NCBI GenBank assembly: GCA_028095005.1
Contig: CM051459.1
Span: forward strand, 198,563,902-198,627,901
Reading direction: 5' to 3'
Source: Rhynchospora pubera
Lineage: Eukaryota; Streptophyta; Magnoliopsida; Poales; Cyperaceae
DNA: 64,000 bases
Numbering within the stretch: position 1 is the stretch's first letter; each line of letters begins with the position of its first letter. Both the position numbers and the translations under genes were made by a program. Below, piece after piece: positions 1-10,663 of the stretch. The notes beneath the pieces were generated by a model. That model was not told the DNA's origin. It was given only the letters and a program-made list of their open reading frames with translations, and did no database searches.

Positions 1-37
1 TCTTCCTATCTTATTCTCAATGCATCCAAACGGAGCC
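1..37. mobile_element. Right end of a Tourist-like MITE
   Basis: The window opens inside a MITE whose right terminus (ATCCAAACGGAGCC) matches the other family members at 287, 872, 6073, 15166, 25064, 25515 and 61679. The left part lies outside the window. Confidence 0.6.
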
Positions 38-286
38 AATAATATTCTTTTGCAATGTTTTTGAAAACGGGATCGGATGTCGAACTTGCAAAACTGTTGG
101 TTCAATGGTTCGATCGGTTGGACGGGTCGCTCGAACATGTTAGCCAAATTAATATGATTTTATACTTTGGTAAAATTAACAATTAACAAAGAGGCAAATA
201 ATATAAACTCATCCTTAGAAAAAAAAAAAATCGTTAAATCGAACACCCCAAGAATGCATCCAAGAAATGCATATTTAGGACTTAGA
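38..286. other. Spacer, no gene seen
   Basis: AT-rich sequence without a recognisable coding or structured feature. Confidence 0.5.
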
Positions 287-567
287 GGCTCCGTTTGGAT
301 AGGTGTGAGAAGAAGAAAAAAAGAGAAGAAGTGAGAAGAAGTATTGGAAAATGTGTAACTTTGTGAAGAGTTTGGATTGCTTATAATTTATTTCTTCCTT
401 TTTTTTTTCTTCCTACCTTCTTCTCAACGCATCCAAAAGATACCATGAGTTATAATCGAGTTCGAGCTGGGAAGTGTGTAACTTTGTGAAGAGTTTGAAT
501 TATTTATAATTTATTTCTTCTATTTTTCCTTTTTCCTACTTTCTTCTCAACGCATCCAAACGATGCC
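287..567. mobile_element. Tourist-like MITE plus partial second copy
   Basis: GGCTCCGTTTGGAT starts at 287, and a degenerate right end (GCATCCAAAAGATACC) closes at 444. A second partial copy of the right half, with the same GTGTAACTTTGTGAAGAG core, follows at about 471-567 and ends in ATCCAAACGATGCC. This suggests a tandem or nested insertion of two relatives. Confidence 0.6.
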
Positions 568-871
568 AGAAATAAAAAGGAATGCATGTGTATTGTTCGG
601 TACATTCAATTGGTACCAACCAAAAAAAAAAAAAAGTAAAACGCGTGTACGTAGTAGCATTTGTGAGCTGGACTCCAACCATGCGCTACCGCACAAATTT
701 GAACCAGCCAATAAAAAAAAAAACCATTAATATATTGGTAAATATCAATTAGGGAATGGGAAATTTAAGTTTCTAATTATTTTGGTGTATCTCCACTTAT
801 ACTAAGGCCAACCCAACAGATTATGGACGATCACTGGAGAATACAGCTGGAGAACTTAAATTATAAACACT
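568..871. other. Spacer, no gene seen
   Basis: AT-rich spacer with poly-A runs. Nothing coding was recognised. Confidence 0.5.
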
Positions 872-1017
872 GGGTGCGTTTGGATCGTTGGAAGAAAGAA
901 GAAGAAGAAGGAAGAAGAAGAAAATAAATTATAAACAATCCAAACTCTTCACAAAGTTACACACTTCCCAATACTTCTTCCCTTCTTCCCTTCTTCTCAC
1001 ACCTATCTAAACGCACC
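872..1017. mobile_element. Tourist-like MITE
   Basis: A 146-bp element with GGGTGCGTTTGGAT on the left and the inverted AAACGCACC on the right. The core is purine-rich on the left (GAAGAAGAAG) and pyrimidine-rich on the right, so the two halves can fold back. The target duplication is not clear here. Confidence 0.7.
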
Positions 1018-2030
1018 ATAGGAGGGTATCTATTCAAGGCACATTATTAATCGACGAAGCTTAAAAATTTATCGACCGTCCAGAAATATATATATCTGCA
1101 ACCCATTTGGTATTTGTTCGATAAAGAACATTGGCAATGTCTGTTCTGCTCTTGTCAGAATAACAGACTCTGTCAAATGATGGCTGATTTCTTTCTACTA
1201 ATAATTCCTTCTTTTATTACAACTAGTTAAGAAAAAAAGTCATATTGCATTTGTTTTAATCAGAATAACGAAGGATATATTATTTGACTAATATGTGCCA
1301 CGCGTTTGTATTTGAAGACTTTGGCCGGGTCATTTATCTACACAAATGACATCTACATTGAAAATTTATACTGATGTCATTGGAAGGATTTTTAATTCCT
1401 TCTAAAAATAATAATAATTTGTACTACTTATAAAAGCATCCATATAAAAGAAGTAAACTTGTCAGATAAAATGATGTAAACAATTCTTATATCAATTATG
1501 GACCATTAATTTGTGTAATTTGATTTGATCAATGATCTAGATCAATGTTAGACTTTTCTTAAAAAAAAATTAAGTTACTACCAAATTAGCTATTTATTTA
1601 AAAGGAAAGACTAAATTATTGATTTTACCATATATTTATTGTCTAACATGTAACATTTTATATATAACAAAAAATAAAAATAACATTTTATTTTTTTATT
1701 TGCCCACGTATTAAGGACATTTTTGCTAGTAGAAGAAAAGTATTCACGTTTTGCGCGACCCATTGACAATCATCAAAAAATACTCCAATTCCAGGGTCCT
1801 TTTCTACAGTGTTTTTTTTGATGACGTCAGAATTTAATCTCAGCAGTCCATCTCGATGATTCGTTGTTTTCTCCGTCGTCGTCGATATGATCGAAGAAAT
1901 TCTCTTTCACCCTTTTTTTTACTTTCCAAGCTCGCTCTTCTTTTTCTGTCCTCCCCGTCTCTTTCACCTCCTCACCTCTCTCTGAATTCTTCACCGCTCT
2001 CTCCGATTCAAGGACTCCTTTTTTCCTTTC
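1018..2030. other. Spacer upstream of the F-box fragment
   Basis: AT-rich with no convincing gene. The CT-rich stretch at 1900-2030 could be an eroded 5' region of the following F-box-like fragment, because open frames there run into it. At 1217-1230 it shares a 14-nt string with the Helitron terminus at 4924 but lacks the hairpin. Confidence 0.4.
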
Positions 2031-2610
2031 TTGCTTCTCAAGGCCCAATCCCTCCTTCTCCGCCACCTCACAATTGGCGAGAGTTGCAGCTCTTGGGATT
2101 TGTTACAATTGCCTCCATATAATTTTCTCTATCCACTCACTCGAGTCCCTCTCACTTCCTACTCTCAGGCCTTCAGTTTCACCTCTTCAAGCTTTCCAAT
2201 TTCCATCAAGCATCACCTTGACCTGCCTCAAAAGCCTCTCCCTCAGTTTGGTAGACATCGACCCGGCTGAAATCAACCGGCTTCTCTCTCAACTGACTTC
2301 TCTGGAAGATTTACATCTTCAGATTTGTGTTACGGATCCAATGCTTCTTTCCTCTCAATCAATCAGAAAATTGGAGTTGATTGTCGTTGTGGGTTGTGAA
2401 AATTTTGATACTTTGGAATTATCAATGCCTTTATTGGAGTTTCTTTGTTTTGAAACTCATGGGCTGACGATCAATAACAGCCTACCTCACGTTCAGAAAA
2501 GTTGTGATTAAACTTGATGAGCTGCACAAAAAAGATGCCAGTGCTGCTTCTGGTTGCTCAAATGCATCTCACAAGCAGAAGAATTAAGCCTGCACCTCAA
2601 GGAGAGTGAG
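2031..2610 (+). pseudogene. F-box/LRR (FBD-type) gene fragment with frameshifts
   Basis: The frame at 2074-2511 encodes leucine-rich segments such as LKSLSLSLVDID, LTSLEDLHLQ and MPLLEFLCFE, the pattern of the LRR part of plant FBD-associated F-box/LRR proteins. Homologous-looking sequence continues after the stop only if the frame changes: near 2496 to give KVVIKLDELHKKDASAASG, and near 2556 to give CISQAEELSLHLKESE. It ends at a plausible donor (GAG/GTAATG at 2610/2611). No F-box motif and no downstream exon were found. The family assignment rests on remembered patterns, so the exact subfamily is uncertain. The several frame changes and missing ends make a functional gene unlikely. Confidence 0.6.
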
Positions 2611-3163
2611 GTAATGTGCTTCACGACTGTTTGTTACATTGCTATTTTTTCTATTATTGACTGAAAGTTTCAGTCTGATAAAAATAATATGATTTCATGA
2701 TTTATTTATTTGTATATACTTGAACTTGATGAATATTTTGATTTTGTTTGGGTGAATTTGGAACTGATCATGCTGTTGAAAATTATATAGACTAGAAACA
2801 AATGGTATGAGAGATAACCTGGATGCATGAATAAAGCTGAAAATTGGATTGCCATATAAATTGCCTTAGCATGATAAAATTGGCTTATGATAGTGAGATT
2901 AAATGAATGAAAGTTCCAATATTGCCAAAATCCAAATCGAAGCATTGAGGGTCAATACTCAGTACATGTATATCATCAAATCCAAACCAAACAATTTCAA
3001 GTCTATTGTTGTTTTTAGAGCTTCAGCACTGATGAAGGCGAATAAGATCAAATAAGAAAAGTGGAAAACTATAGTTCAGTTGTTAATATAGACTTGAATG
3101 GATTATATTGAGGAGCAATCACATAAGTGGGGGTAGAAATGCCATGCAAATGATTTTTCAACA
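2611..3163. other. Spacer between two gene fragments
   Basis: AT-rich, no recognised exon. The remaining exons of the MATE fragment would be expected here on the minus strand but were not found. Confidence 0.45.
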
Positions 3164-3828
3164 TCAATACAGCAAATCTATACTTGATAAATCCATCCGT
3201 AGGATTGCTAAAGAAGTACCTTTATCAGAAATTAATTCTTTCATTTCACTATCACTGGTTGAAGGTTGGTCAGCCTTCCCTATTTTCAAGATCATCATCA
3301 CTAATAATCTTGTATGCAATGTAGCATCCTCTTTAGCAACAAAAGAAGTAGTCACACTAACAAGATGAAATATAGCAATTCTAGATACTTGATTAAAAAC
3401 TGGAATAGCTACTCTTACAGCTGCTAGCTCTACTGGACCTGTCCATGCTAGAAAAACATTTTTGAGCATTAACATCTTCCAGAAAGAAAATCATATTCTA
3501 ATGCATAATATTTTCTCCTTTTTTATTATTTCCTCAAGTTGCAAGTACATCCAAAGTTGAATTAATGATTGCAACAATCCTTTGGGTGAAATAATTTAGA
3601 CCCAAATGTTTGGTGTCATCTGCAAAGAACCATGAAACAAAGGTAAGTGAAGGAAAAGTGGTATAACAAACCTATGTGACCAATAAATGTTGTGTCGATA
3701 AGAGAAGCAATGGGATCAGCTGCTAATGCCAGTGCAGCTGGAACAACAATTTCAGCTATCTCCTGTCCAAGCTCATCCAATTTAAAAACAGACCTATGCA
3801 CACTTGAAACCAACATAGAAAAGATCAA
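3164..3828 (-). pseudogene. MATE efflux transporter fragment (FRD3/DTX42-like)
   Basis: There are two minus-strand exons. Exon 1 (3828-3672) encodes FKLDELGQEIAEIVVP followed by ALALAADPIASLIDTTFIGH, the first membrane region typical of the citrate-type MATE group (FRD3, DTX42/43). Exon 2 (3438-3164) continues exactly in phase as GPVELAAVRVAIPVF and PLVSVTTSFVAKEDA-like sequence after a consensus intron (donor at 3671, acceptor AG at 3440-3439). The reading stops at 3164, and the later exons with most of the 12 transmembrane helices are absent. In Arabidopsis FRD3 exports citrate to the xylem; this fragment cannot form a transporter. It looks like a relic or captured gene piece. Confidence 0.75.
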
Positions 3829-4336
3829 CTATAAAAAAAATATCAAAATTATCTTAAATTGTCAATTTTCCCATATATTAATAAGTTCAAGGAGAAGTAA
3901 ACAATATTCAATAAGTTGTCAAAAAGAAAATCCTCAATGGTGCAACAGCTTCAATATTTAGAACACCATTTAATGATCAAGTTTCTTTGGCTGTTGAAAA
4001 ACAGGCACACCATTTAATGCATTACATCACATAAAGTAAACTCGATTCAATATTTCATTTGTAGCATTCACCCCTATTTGTAATTTATTCTGCACATGTA
4101 CGATTCTATCCCCACCGAACAGAATATTTCATTTGTAGCTTCACCCCTATTTGTAATTTATTCGATATATATAGAGCTTTAATTTCTGGTAAAAGTTGAA
4201 TGTGTTTTTGGCATGTTTCTGATATTAGCCTCTATTTTATTTTTTGTCAGTACATACGCCTACTCTGTAAAAATATTTTTGAATATTTTCTCATTGATGT
4301 AGTTGGAACTTTTTGCAGTCTATTGAAATTGGACAA
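3829..4336. other. Spacer, no gene seen
   Basis: AT-rich. It contains a short direct duplication: atatttcatttgtagc followed by ttcacccctatttgt occurs near 4050 and again near 4125. No coding feature. Confidence 0.45.
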
Positions 4337-4870
4337 CACTACAGGAAAAAGCACTATCTGCATCGCCTTTTTACATTTGAAAACTGATGAAGTAAGTGAT
4401 ATGCATCGGCTTACTGATGCAACAAAGGTGATGCACAAAGTGACAGTGCAAATGATATCAAACGCATCGACTCCCTCAGTTTCATCGGATGACTGATTCT
4501 AAAAATAAATTCTTAAATGCATCAGTGTTCGGATGAAAAATAAATTATCTACTGCATCAGCATATTGATGCAACCTCTACCTCTTGCATTGGCATTCCCG
4601 ATGAATTTAATTACCATTGCATCGGTGTACACATGCAGAATTTACAATAAACTGCATCCATAAGCCAATGCAACTTATACTCTTTTGCATAGAAATTCCT
4701 GATGCATGTGTTTTTTAGTTTCATCAACTTATGCATGCAAGATAAACAATAAACTGCATCTGCATCCCAATGCATTTGATTTGTACTTGCATCAATTTAC
4801 TCATGCATGATAAATAACAAATGCACCCACAAGCTGATGTGATTTATAATCTTCTGATGTGATTTGTACT
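4337..4870 (+). mobile_element. CACTA (En/Spm) element arm, truncated
   Basis: CACTACAGGAAAAAGC at 4337 is a typical CACTA terminus. It is followed by an array of short subterminal motifs in both orientations (TGCATCGG, CTGATGCA, ACTGCATC) up to about 4870. The matching right terminus (TTCCTGTAGTG) was not found, so only one arm remains, probably cut by the Helitron-like insertion whose end lies at 4927. Confidence 0.65.
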
Positions 4871-4927
4871 CTCAAAAGGCCGACTTTTGTCCGGCATTCA
4901 TCGCGCTTCGCGCGATATTACAACTAG
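4871..4927 (+). mobile_element. Helitron 3' terminus (+ strand)
   Basis: A perfect hairpin, ATCGCGC-TTC-GCGCGAT (4900-4916), is followed 7 bases later by CTAG (4924-4927) and then T. This is the layout of plant Helitron 3' ends (hairpin, short spacer, CTRR, insertion before T). The 5' terminus was not located, so the element's extent is unknown; it should lie upstream. Confidence 0.7.
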
Positions 4928-5324
4928 TTATTATTATTGTATAGAACCTTCATATATGAAAGAAAATAAAATGACTTTTAACATAGAAAATATAATCAAT
5001 ATTAAGTTAATAGGTAGAAACTAATAAAAATTTTACCTTACAAAATTCATGCTCACCAAGTATTTCCGGTCTTCGCATTTAAGGCCAAATTTTTGTCAAG
5101 CTTACACGTATCACACTATGAGTCTTGTTTGTGAGCGATGCAATATCTAAAATGTTGGTCATCTCGTATCACTAGTATGTAATATAAAAATGTATATGTT
5201 GGAAGAAATTTAACAGGAATGTTCAATGATTTGCGAAATGAAAATTATAAATGCAATAAAAATTATAATCAAAACAACTAATATGACCCTTTCGTTAGCT
5301 CCTTTTGGATGCATCTCCCCGCAT
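4928..5324. other. Spacer, no gene seen
   Basis: AT-rich, no recognised feature. Confidence 0.45.
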
Positions 5325-5746
5325 GGGATGGAAATCCTCTACTGTCTCAAAAGACAGTAGAGCTCTACGACCAAACAAATTTTATTAAAATTTTAAAATT
5401 CAAATGTTGAATCCAAATCGTTGATTTTATTCAATTTTACGAGCGATGCGTTTTCATATAAGTTTCATAAATTTTGAAGTTGATTTAATACTAGATCAAG
5501 TGGTCAACAAATGAACGAATCTGGTTAACTATCACTAATTAATTCTAATACGTTTGTAATTTGGTCACTTAATCGAGTATCAAATTGACTCCAAATTTTA
5601 TAAAACTTATATGAAAATTTATCGTCCATAAAATTGAACAAGATCAACAGTTTAGATTCAGAACTTGAATTTATTTTTTTTTAATTTTAATAAAATTTGT
5701 GAGAACAGCATATCCTTTACGACAGTAGAGGATTTCCGTCATCCCC
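5325..5746. mobile_element. Foldback element with arms of about 200 bp
   Basis: The left arm begins GGATGGAAATCCTCTACTGTC (5326) and the right arm ends with its inverse, GACAGTAGAGGATTTCCGTC. The arms continue inward as an imperfect inverted repeat (for example CATATAAGTTTCATAAATTTTG against AAATTTTATAAAACTTATATG). No coding sequence. Flanking duplication is not clear. Confidence 0.65.
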
Positions 5747-6072
5747 ACATGACCACTATATGGTAACTATGACACACTTTGATGAGGAGAACTATCATAT
5801 GACATACTTTAAATATATGCATCCTTAGATGACACTCTCTCGTAACAATGTCAATATAGACTATTTCAATTATATCCTTTAGTCTTATCCAAGCATCTTT
5901 GTTATAGATAAAAGTAATATATTATATATCATGACAGTGACTCGTCATCTTACCAAAAGACCGCAAAAAAGAAATATCTTCTTGATCGTAATTAATATTT
6001 CATTTCGTTAGTTCTTTTATGAATTAATTTTTTGGAGCTGTAAATACAGCACTGAGCTAAAGCATGTATATA
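5747..6072. other. Spacer, no gene seen
   Basis: AT-rich, no recognised feature. Confidence 0.45.
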
Positions 6073-6206
6073 GTGTGCGTTTGGATTGTTGGAAGAAAGA
6101 AGAAGAAGAAAAAAAATTATAAACAATTTAAACTCTTCACAAAGTTACACACTTCCCAATACTTCTTCCCTTCTTTTCTTCTTCCCACACCTATCCAAAC
6201 GCACCC
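6073..6206. mobile_element. Tourist-like MITE
   Basis: GTGTGCGTTTGGAT on the left, AAACGCACCC on the right, flanked on both sides by ATA, a possible 3-bp target duplication. Same purine/pyrimidine core as the relatives. Confidence 0.7.
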
Positions 6207-7190
6207 ATAAAAAAGAAAAAACCACACATTTATTTCCTTTTAGTTTCTGATTTTTTTTTTTGAATTAAAAGGCTTAATCTCAACGGATTCAACCAATAAA
6301 GTTTCTCTGTAAAGTAGAAAACAATAATAGCTTGATTCTTATTAGTTTTACTGTTACATAACCCATTGGGTTAAGTTATCCAAAAGTCTTAAATTGTGTT
6401 TTTAGCTCTGTCTTCTGGAATTGAGAAAAGGAAAAAAAAAAAAAACGTTCAAAGTGCTGCTGAAAGCAATTTTTTAGTTTCAAAAGTTTTAATGTTGATA
6501 TTTACGAGATGATTCATTGTTGGACGAAATTCATGGTATTCAGAGAGTCTTGAATAAAACTATATATATATTTAGATGGAAATATATCGATACTTGCAAG
6601 GCATGACGAAAAGAGGATTTTGATTGATACGTGCGATCTCTTACTGGTCGCAATATAATTTACGAGAAAAACCATTATACAAGCACCCTAAAAAAATAAT
6701 AAAAAATACACAGACACGTACAAGAGATAAAAGAGAGAACGACCTGGTCTAAGCTCATAAAAAACAGATTGAGATTGAATTACTCTGCAAGTGAGACCCT
6801 GCTTTCAAAATGTCATTTTCCAAATTACTCACAAGAAAAGAACTGAATGTTCGGTAGGTAGCTCGGTTTGATACTGTCAAATCGATCATCTTTAAATTAA
6901 GGAAGTTACATAAGAGTTCAAAATTTTAAGAAAAGGTCAAAAAAATTTTGACCGACTAAAAAATTTGTTATCCATGCAAGTCCAAGATTGACAGCGCCTT
7001 TCTGTTCTAAATATTAACTAGAAGAATGACCTCTATGACAGAATGATCAATTTTTTTGTACTAATTCCCTAATAAACAAACGAGAAAAAGTCTAATTAGT
7101 GCGTGTGTCTTAATAATTCAAAGGAGGCTTATTTATTTGATTGACTAAACTGAGTCCGCACCCATCATCTTACCAACTCTCCAATTATTG
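6207..7190. other. Upstream region of the subtilase gene
   Basis: AT-rich, no coding feature. It presumably includes promoter sequence of the gene that starts at 7243. Confidence 0.4.
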
Positions 7191-7206
7191 ATTATATATA
7201 TAGAGC
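7191..7206 (+). promoter_or_regulatory. TATA box of the subtilase gene
   Basis: ATTATATATATAGAGC ends 36 bases before the chosen ATG at 7243. This fits a TATA box with a very short 5' leader. Confidence 0.5.
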
Positions 7207-7338
7207 AAATACCAACACCTATCTTCACAAAACATAGCAAAAATGAATTTGAAGCATTTCTCTTCCATCTTACTTGCAGCATATTTCTGCATTATTCAAA
7301 TTTTCCAATCAGTACATGGAGTCGATGCATCAAACGAA

Positions 7339-10300
7339 GTATGTAATGCATCAACTAAATCCATCCGACCAATATATATTACTAGAGGGGACAATCGAGC
7401 TTCGCTCGATATTTGACTTACAAATAAATAACTTAGTTTATGTAATTCAATTATATATGGTCTTCAAATTAAAAAATTATGTCCATGTTATCTCAATAAA
7501 GAAATTTTCAGTAGCTTTTTGTTATAATTCAATTATGCTTATTACATGTAGGAGGTTGTTTTTTAAGTTATGTAAAATTTTTACACATAGTTCATTTCAG
7601 CTCAGACGGTACTGCGTGATATAACATAAGCTCCTTGATAAAATAACAACGAAATTATTGTGCTTCCTATGTCCATGAGGAAGATTTAATATAATATTTT
7701 TATTAAGACAAAATAAACCTCTACATTCAATGGGCTTTTAAATAATTAATTATTAGAGTATTATTGTGCATTTACTCTTCTCTTGTGAGTTATGGAAATT
7801 ATCTTTGTCATTGATGCGATTCATTTACCTCTTGATTCTCTCTCCAATTTTGACCCTTTCAATTAACTTTATGTCTCTTCTTAATTCTTCCTACCTGCCA
7901 AATCAGTTTCAATCTGTGCAACTTTCCAAATGCCAAAGAAAATATGATTAAAAGAAATATATATGCAATTATTGTTATTGTAAACTAAGAAACAAAAGTT
8001 GATTGCAAATGAGAAAATTGGTACTATTATAAATAGACAACAAACTTAACAACATAGAACCTGCACTTATTACACAACAATAGAAATATAATATTGATAA
8101 AAAATAGAACACAATGTACCTCGCAATCACATTAATACTAAAAGCCAAATTAAATAAGTAAAATTAGAATGTGAATATAATACCTTAAATGTGTTATCTT
8201 CAATGACCTTTTCATAAAATTGCACCATAATGATCCGCTTTTACTTTATTATATTTTCTAAGTGGCCACCATGACCAGGGGTTCCATTTCAAGCTTTCAA
8301 CCTTAGTCAAGTTTGCCATTGCGCAATCATGTAGCAGGTTTAGATTGCAAGGCAAGTGTTTAGCACATCATATGATCATGCTTGGTAATTAATTGAAGAG
8401 ATTATTAGTGGAAGCATATCTTTAAGAGAATCAATAGTTGGTCTATCAGTATTGGTATAAATTGAATTCATTTGCAAACCCTCATACCATACGTATATCC
8501 ACAAAACATCTAACATTTATTAAAGAAAAAGAAATTGTTTTATATCAACTTTACCTCCGGTAACAGTAATTGTTCTTATCACATCACCTTTGATCTAAAT
8601 TGATGAACTCTCTTAAAGCCAAATCATTAAACAACATTGAAGCAACTTCGTTAGCCAATTTGATAAGCAACTCGTTTGTTACTACTCGAAAAGTTACTTG
8701 ATGGGAAACTTAATTAGATTTGCCTATAAATCATTCACAATTTTATGAATATATTCTTTATTTATAGATTTTGGCAGCTAGACTGATCACTGATGCCAAA
8801 ATCAGCTAGGCTCATATAGCTTTTGGTCACATACTAATTTTACGGTACAACATGAATAATCATAATACGACTTTTTTTTTTTAAGTAACTTGGTCTAACT
8901 TAAACAGCTTAAAAAAATCATATATCTTTTTGGATTGACACTTGCGATTTGTCTACATACGTACCAGGTTTTTGTTGTTAATGCAGGAGAATGCTCCTGC
9001 TAAGATTGTTGTTCTTTTTGGTGGAGCCAGAAATGAGCACCTGCGGTTAGAGAACTTCTGCAGAAAAATAAATTTATTTGATAGATTATCCAGGCAAGCA
9101 ACACATAGGTGAAAAGAGCCACAAAAATTTTCAGTTGAATTATCAAAAATTGTTAGCTTCTATTTTGTTTAAAATATTAATTTGAAAAAAAAGACTTACC
9201 TTCAAAGAAAAGCCTACCAGTATGAAGCCAGCAAATATGAACTTATATGATTTAGTGTGTACTTTCAACTTGGTCTAATTGTCTTATATGTTAGATCTCT
9301 TTTTAGCATGAACTACCTCATCTTTCTTGATGCTTCAAATGTTGTGCCTGCAATAGAAATTGAGAAAAGATGTTGCTAATAAAGAGGCATACTGGTAGCA
9401 ATCCAAGATAGGAACCCAATTAATTATATATTGTACAATTATATTAATTCGTTCAACATTGATCAAACCTACTAATCAAGTTATTTCGATCAAATAGTGA
9501 GCTCCAGGATTAAATTTTATTTATGCTGGCATTAGCAACTTATTCTCAGATAATCACTGAAGCGATCCTATGTCTGAAGGTGTGGTACCGTACAATCATA
9601 CAATCTTGAGAACTATTTGTAGATGATTGTATCTATACTCTTTATAGATGATTGTATCTATTTTAATCAAAGCTAAAAAAAATGGCAGACAAAGTATCCT
9701 TTCATTTTTTACGCTATGACAGACAAAGTATCCAATAAGTCATCTCATTAATTTATATCGCGTTTACAAATTACCCACAAAATTTCTTTTCCAAGCACAT
9801 TAAATTCCTAAATATCCTTTCTTTTTTTCAATGGCAAATAATTACATATTTAATTACCCAAAAATCATTGCTAATAAAAAAAAGCTGAGAAAATTTTTGG
9901 CTTTATCACCATCTAAACTCAAACAAATGAAGAAATTTGTAAAAAAAAAAAAAATCAGTTGCAAATTTTCTAACTAAAGAATCAAATCAAATTCTCGAAT
10001 AAACAATTAAAACCTTGTCTCCATGGAGGATCATGCAGCACTTGATTTCCTGGTCGATTGAGGTGGGTAGTGATGATTTGGAAAGGAACAGAACAGGAGA
10101 AGAGTAGGGGGCGGCCGAAGAGCAGCGGTGATTTCCTGGTACAGGAGAAGAGGCGAAGGCATTTGAAGAGGGCGGTGGTGATTTTCCAGTACAGAGATCA
10201 GTTTTCTCACGCTCGCCATGAAGCAATAGAGAGAGGCTCAGGAAAAGAAGAGATTTGTTTTCTCTCTCTATTCAAAGATCGCTCATCACTTCAAGGAGAA

Positions 10301-10663
10301 ATGAGCTAGTTCTACCGGAATAGAGGAAAGGAGGAGGAGAAGAGAGGAAAGCATCGTCTGCCAAAGAGGTGGAGGCCATCAAAGTAGATTAGGGGACGCC
10401 GCATCTATGTAAAAGAAAAATTACACTGCTGACTAAACACCAAGTGAGCCGGGTCAATTATATGATCTTAAGAGTCGATACAAAAATAAGTATAGAGTTT
10501 CCGTTGCAAAATTTCCAGAAAAATTGAACGCACAAATCATCAACTACGCAAAAATTGCTTGCCGTGTCGGCTAAATTTTTAACGAAACTATTTCGACTCC
10601 CACGGGTTTTTATTTATAATACTGATGTATCAGTCTGCTAAAATTTCCTATGGATAATGGCAG
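7339..10663 (+). other. Subtilase intron 1 (3.3 kb), swollen by insertions
   Basis: The donor GAA/GTATGT is at 7339 and the acceptor GCAG at 10660-10663. A minus-strand Helitron end starts 43 bases after the donor. The other introns are roughly 100-500 bases, except intron 9 (1.4 kb). At 8986 an AG followed by GAGAATGCTCCTGCTAAG could look like a small exon, but it has no in-phase donor and direct splicing of exon 1 to exon 2 is in frame. No complete gene was recognised within the intron. Confidence 0.6.
7382..7420 (-). mobile_element. Helitron 3' terminus (- strand)
   Basis: Read on the minus strand, the hairpin ATCGAGC-GAA-GCTCGAT (7394-7410) is followed by TGTCCCCTCTAG and T. This is a Helitron 3' end with CTAG at 7382-7385. 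The body must extend to higher coordinates within intron 1; its 5' end was not identified. Confidence 0.7.

Noticed and set aside
1217..1230. Possible Helitron terminus (ATTACAACTAGTTA)
   Set aside because: Matches the terminus at 4924 in 14 bases but has no hairpin. Too little evidence for an element end.
8986..9060. Possible small subtilase exon (GAGAATGCTCCTGCTAAG) in intron 1
   Set aside because: No in-phase GT donor follows, and exon 1 joins exon 2 directly in frame to give the normal propeptide start.
9987..10309. Overlapping open frames on both strands in subtilase intron 1
   Set aside because: Pro/Ser- and Arg-rich low-complexity translations with no family pattern; they lie in an intron.
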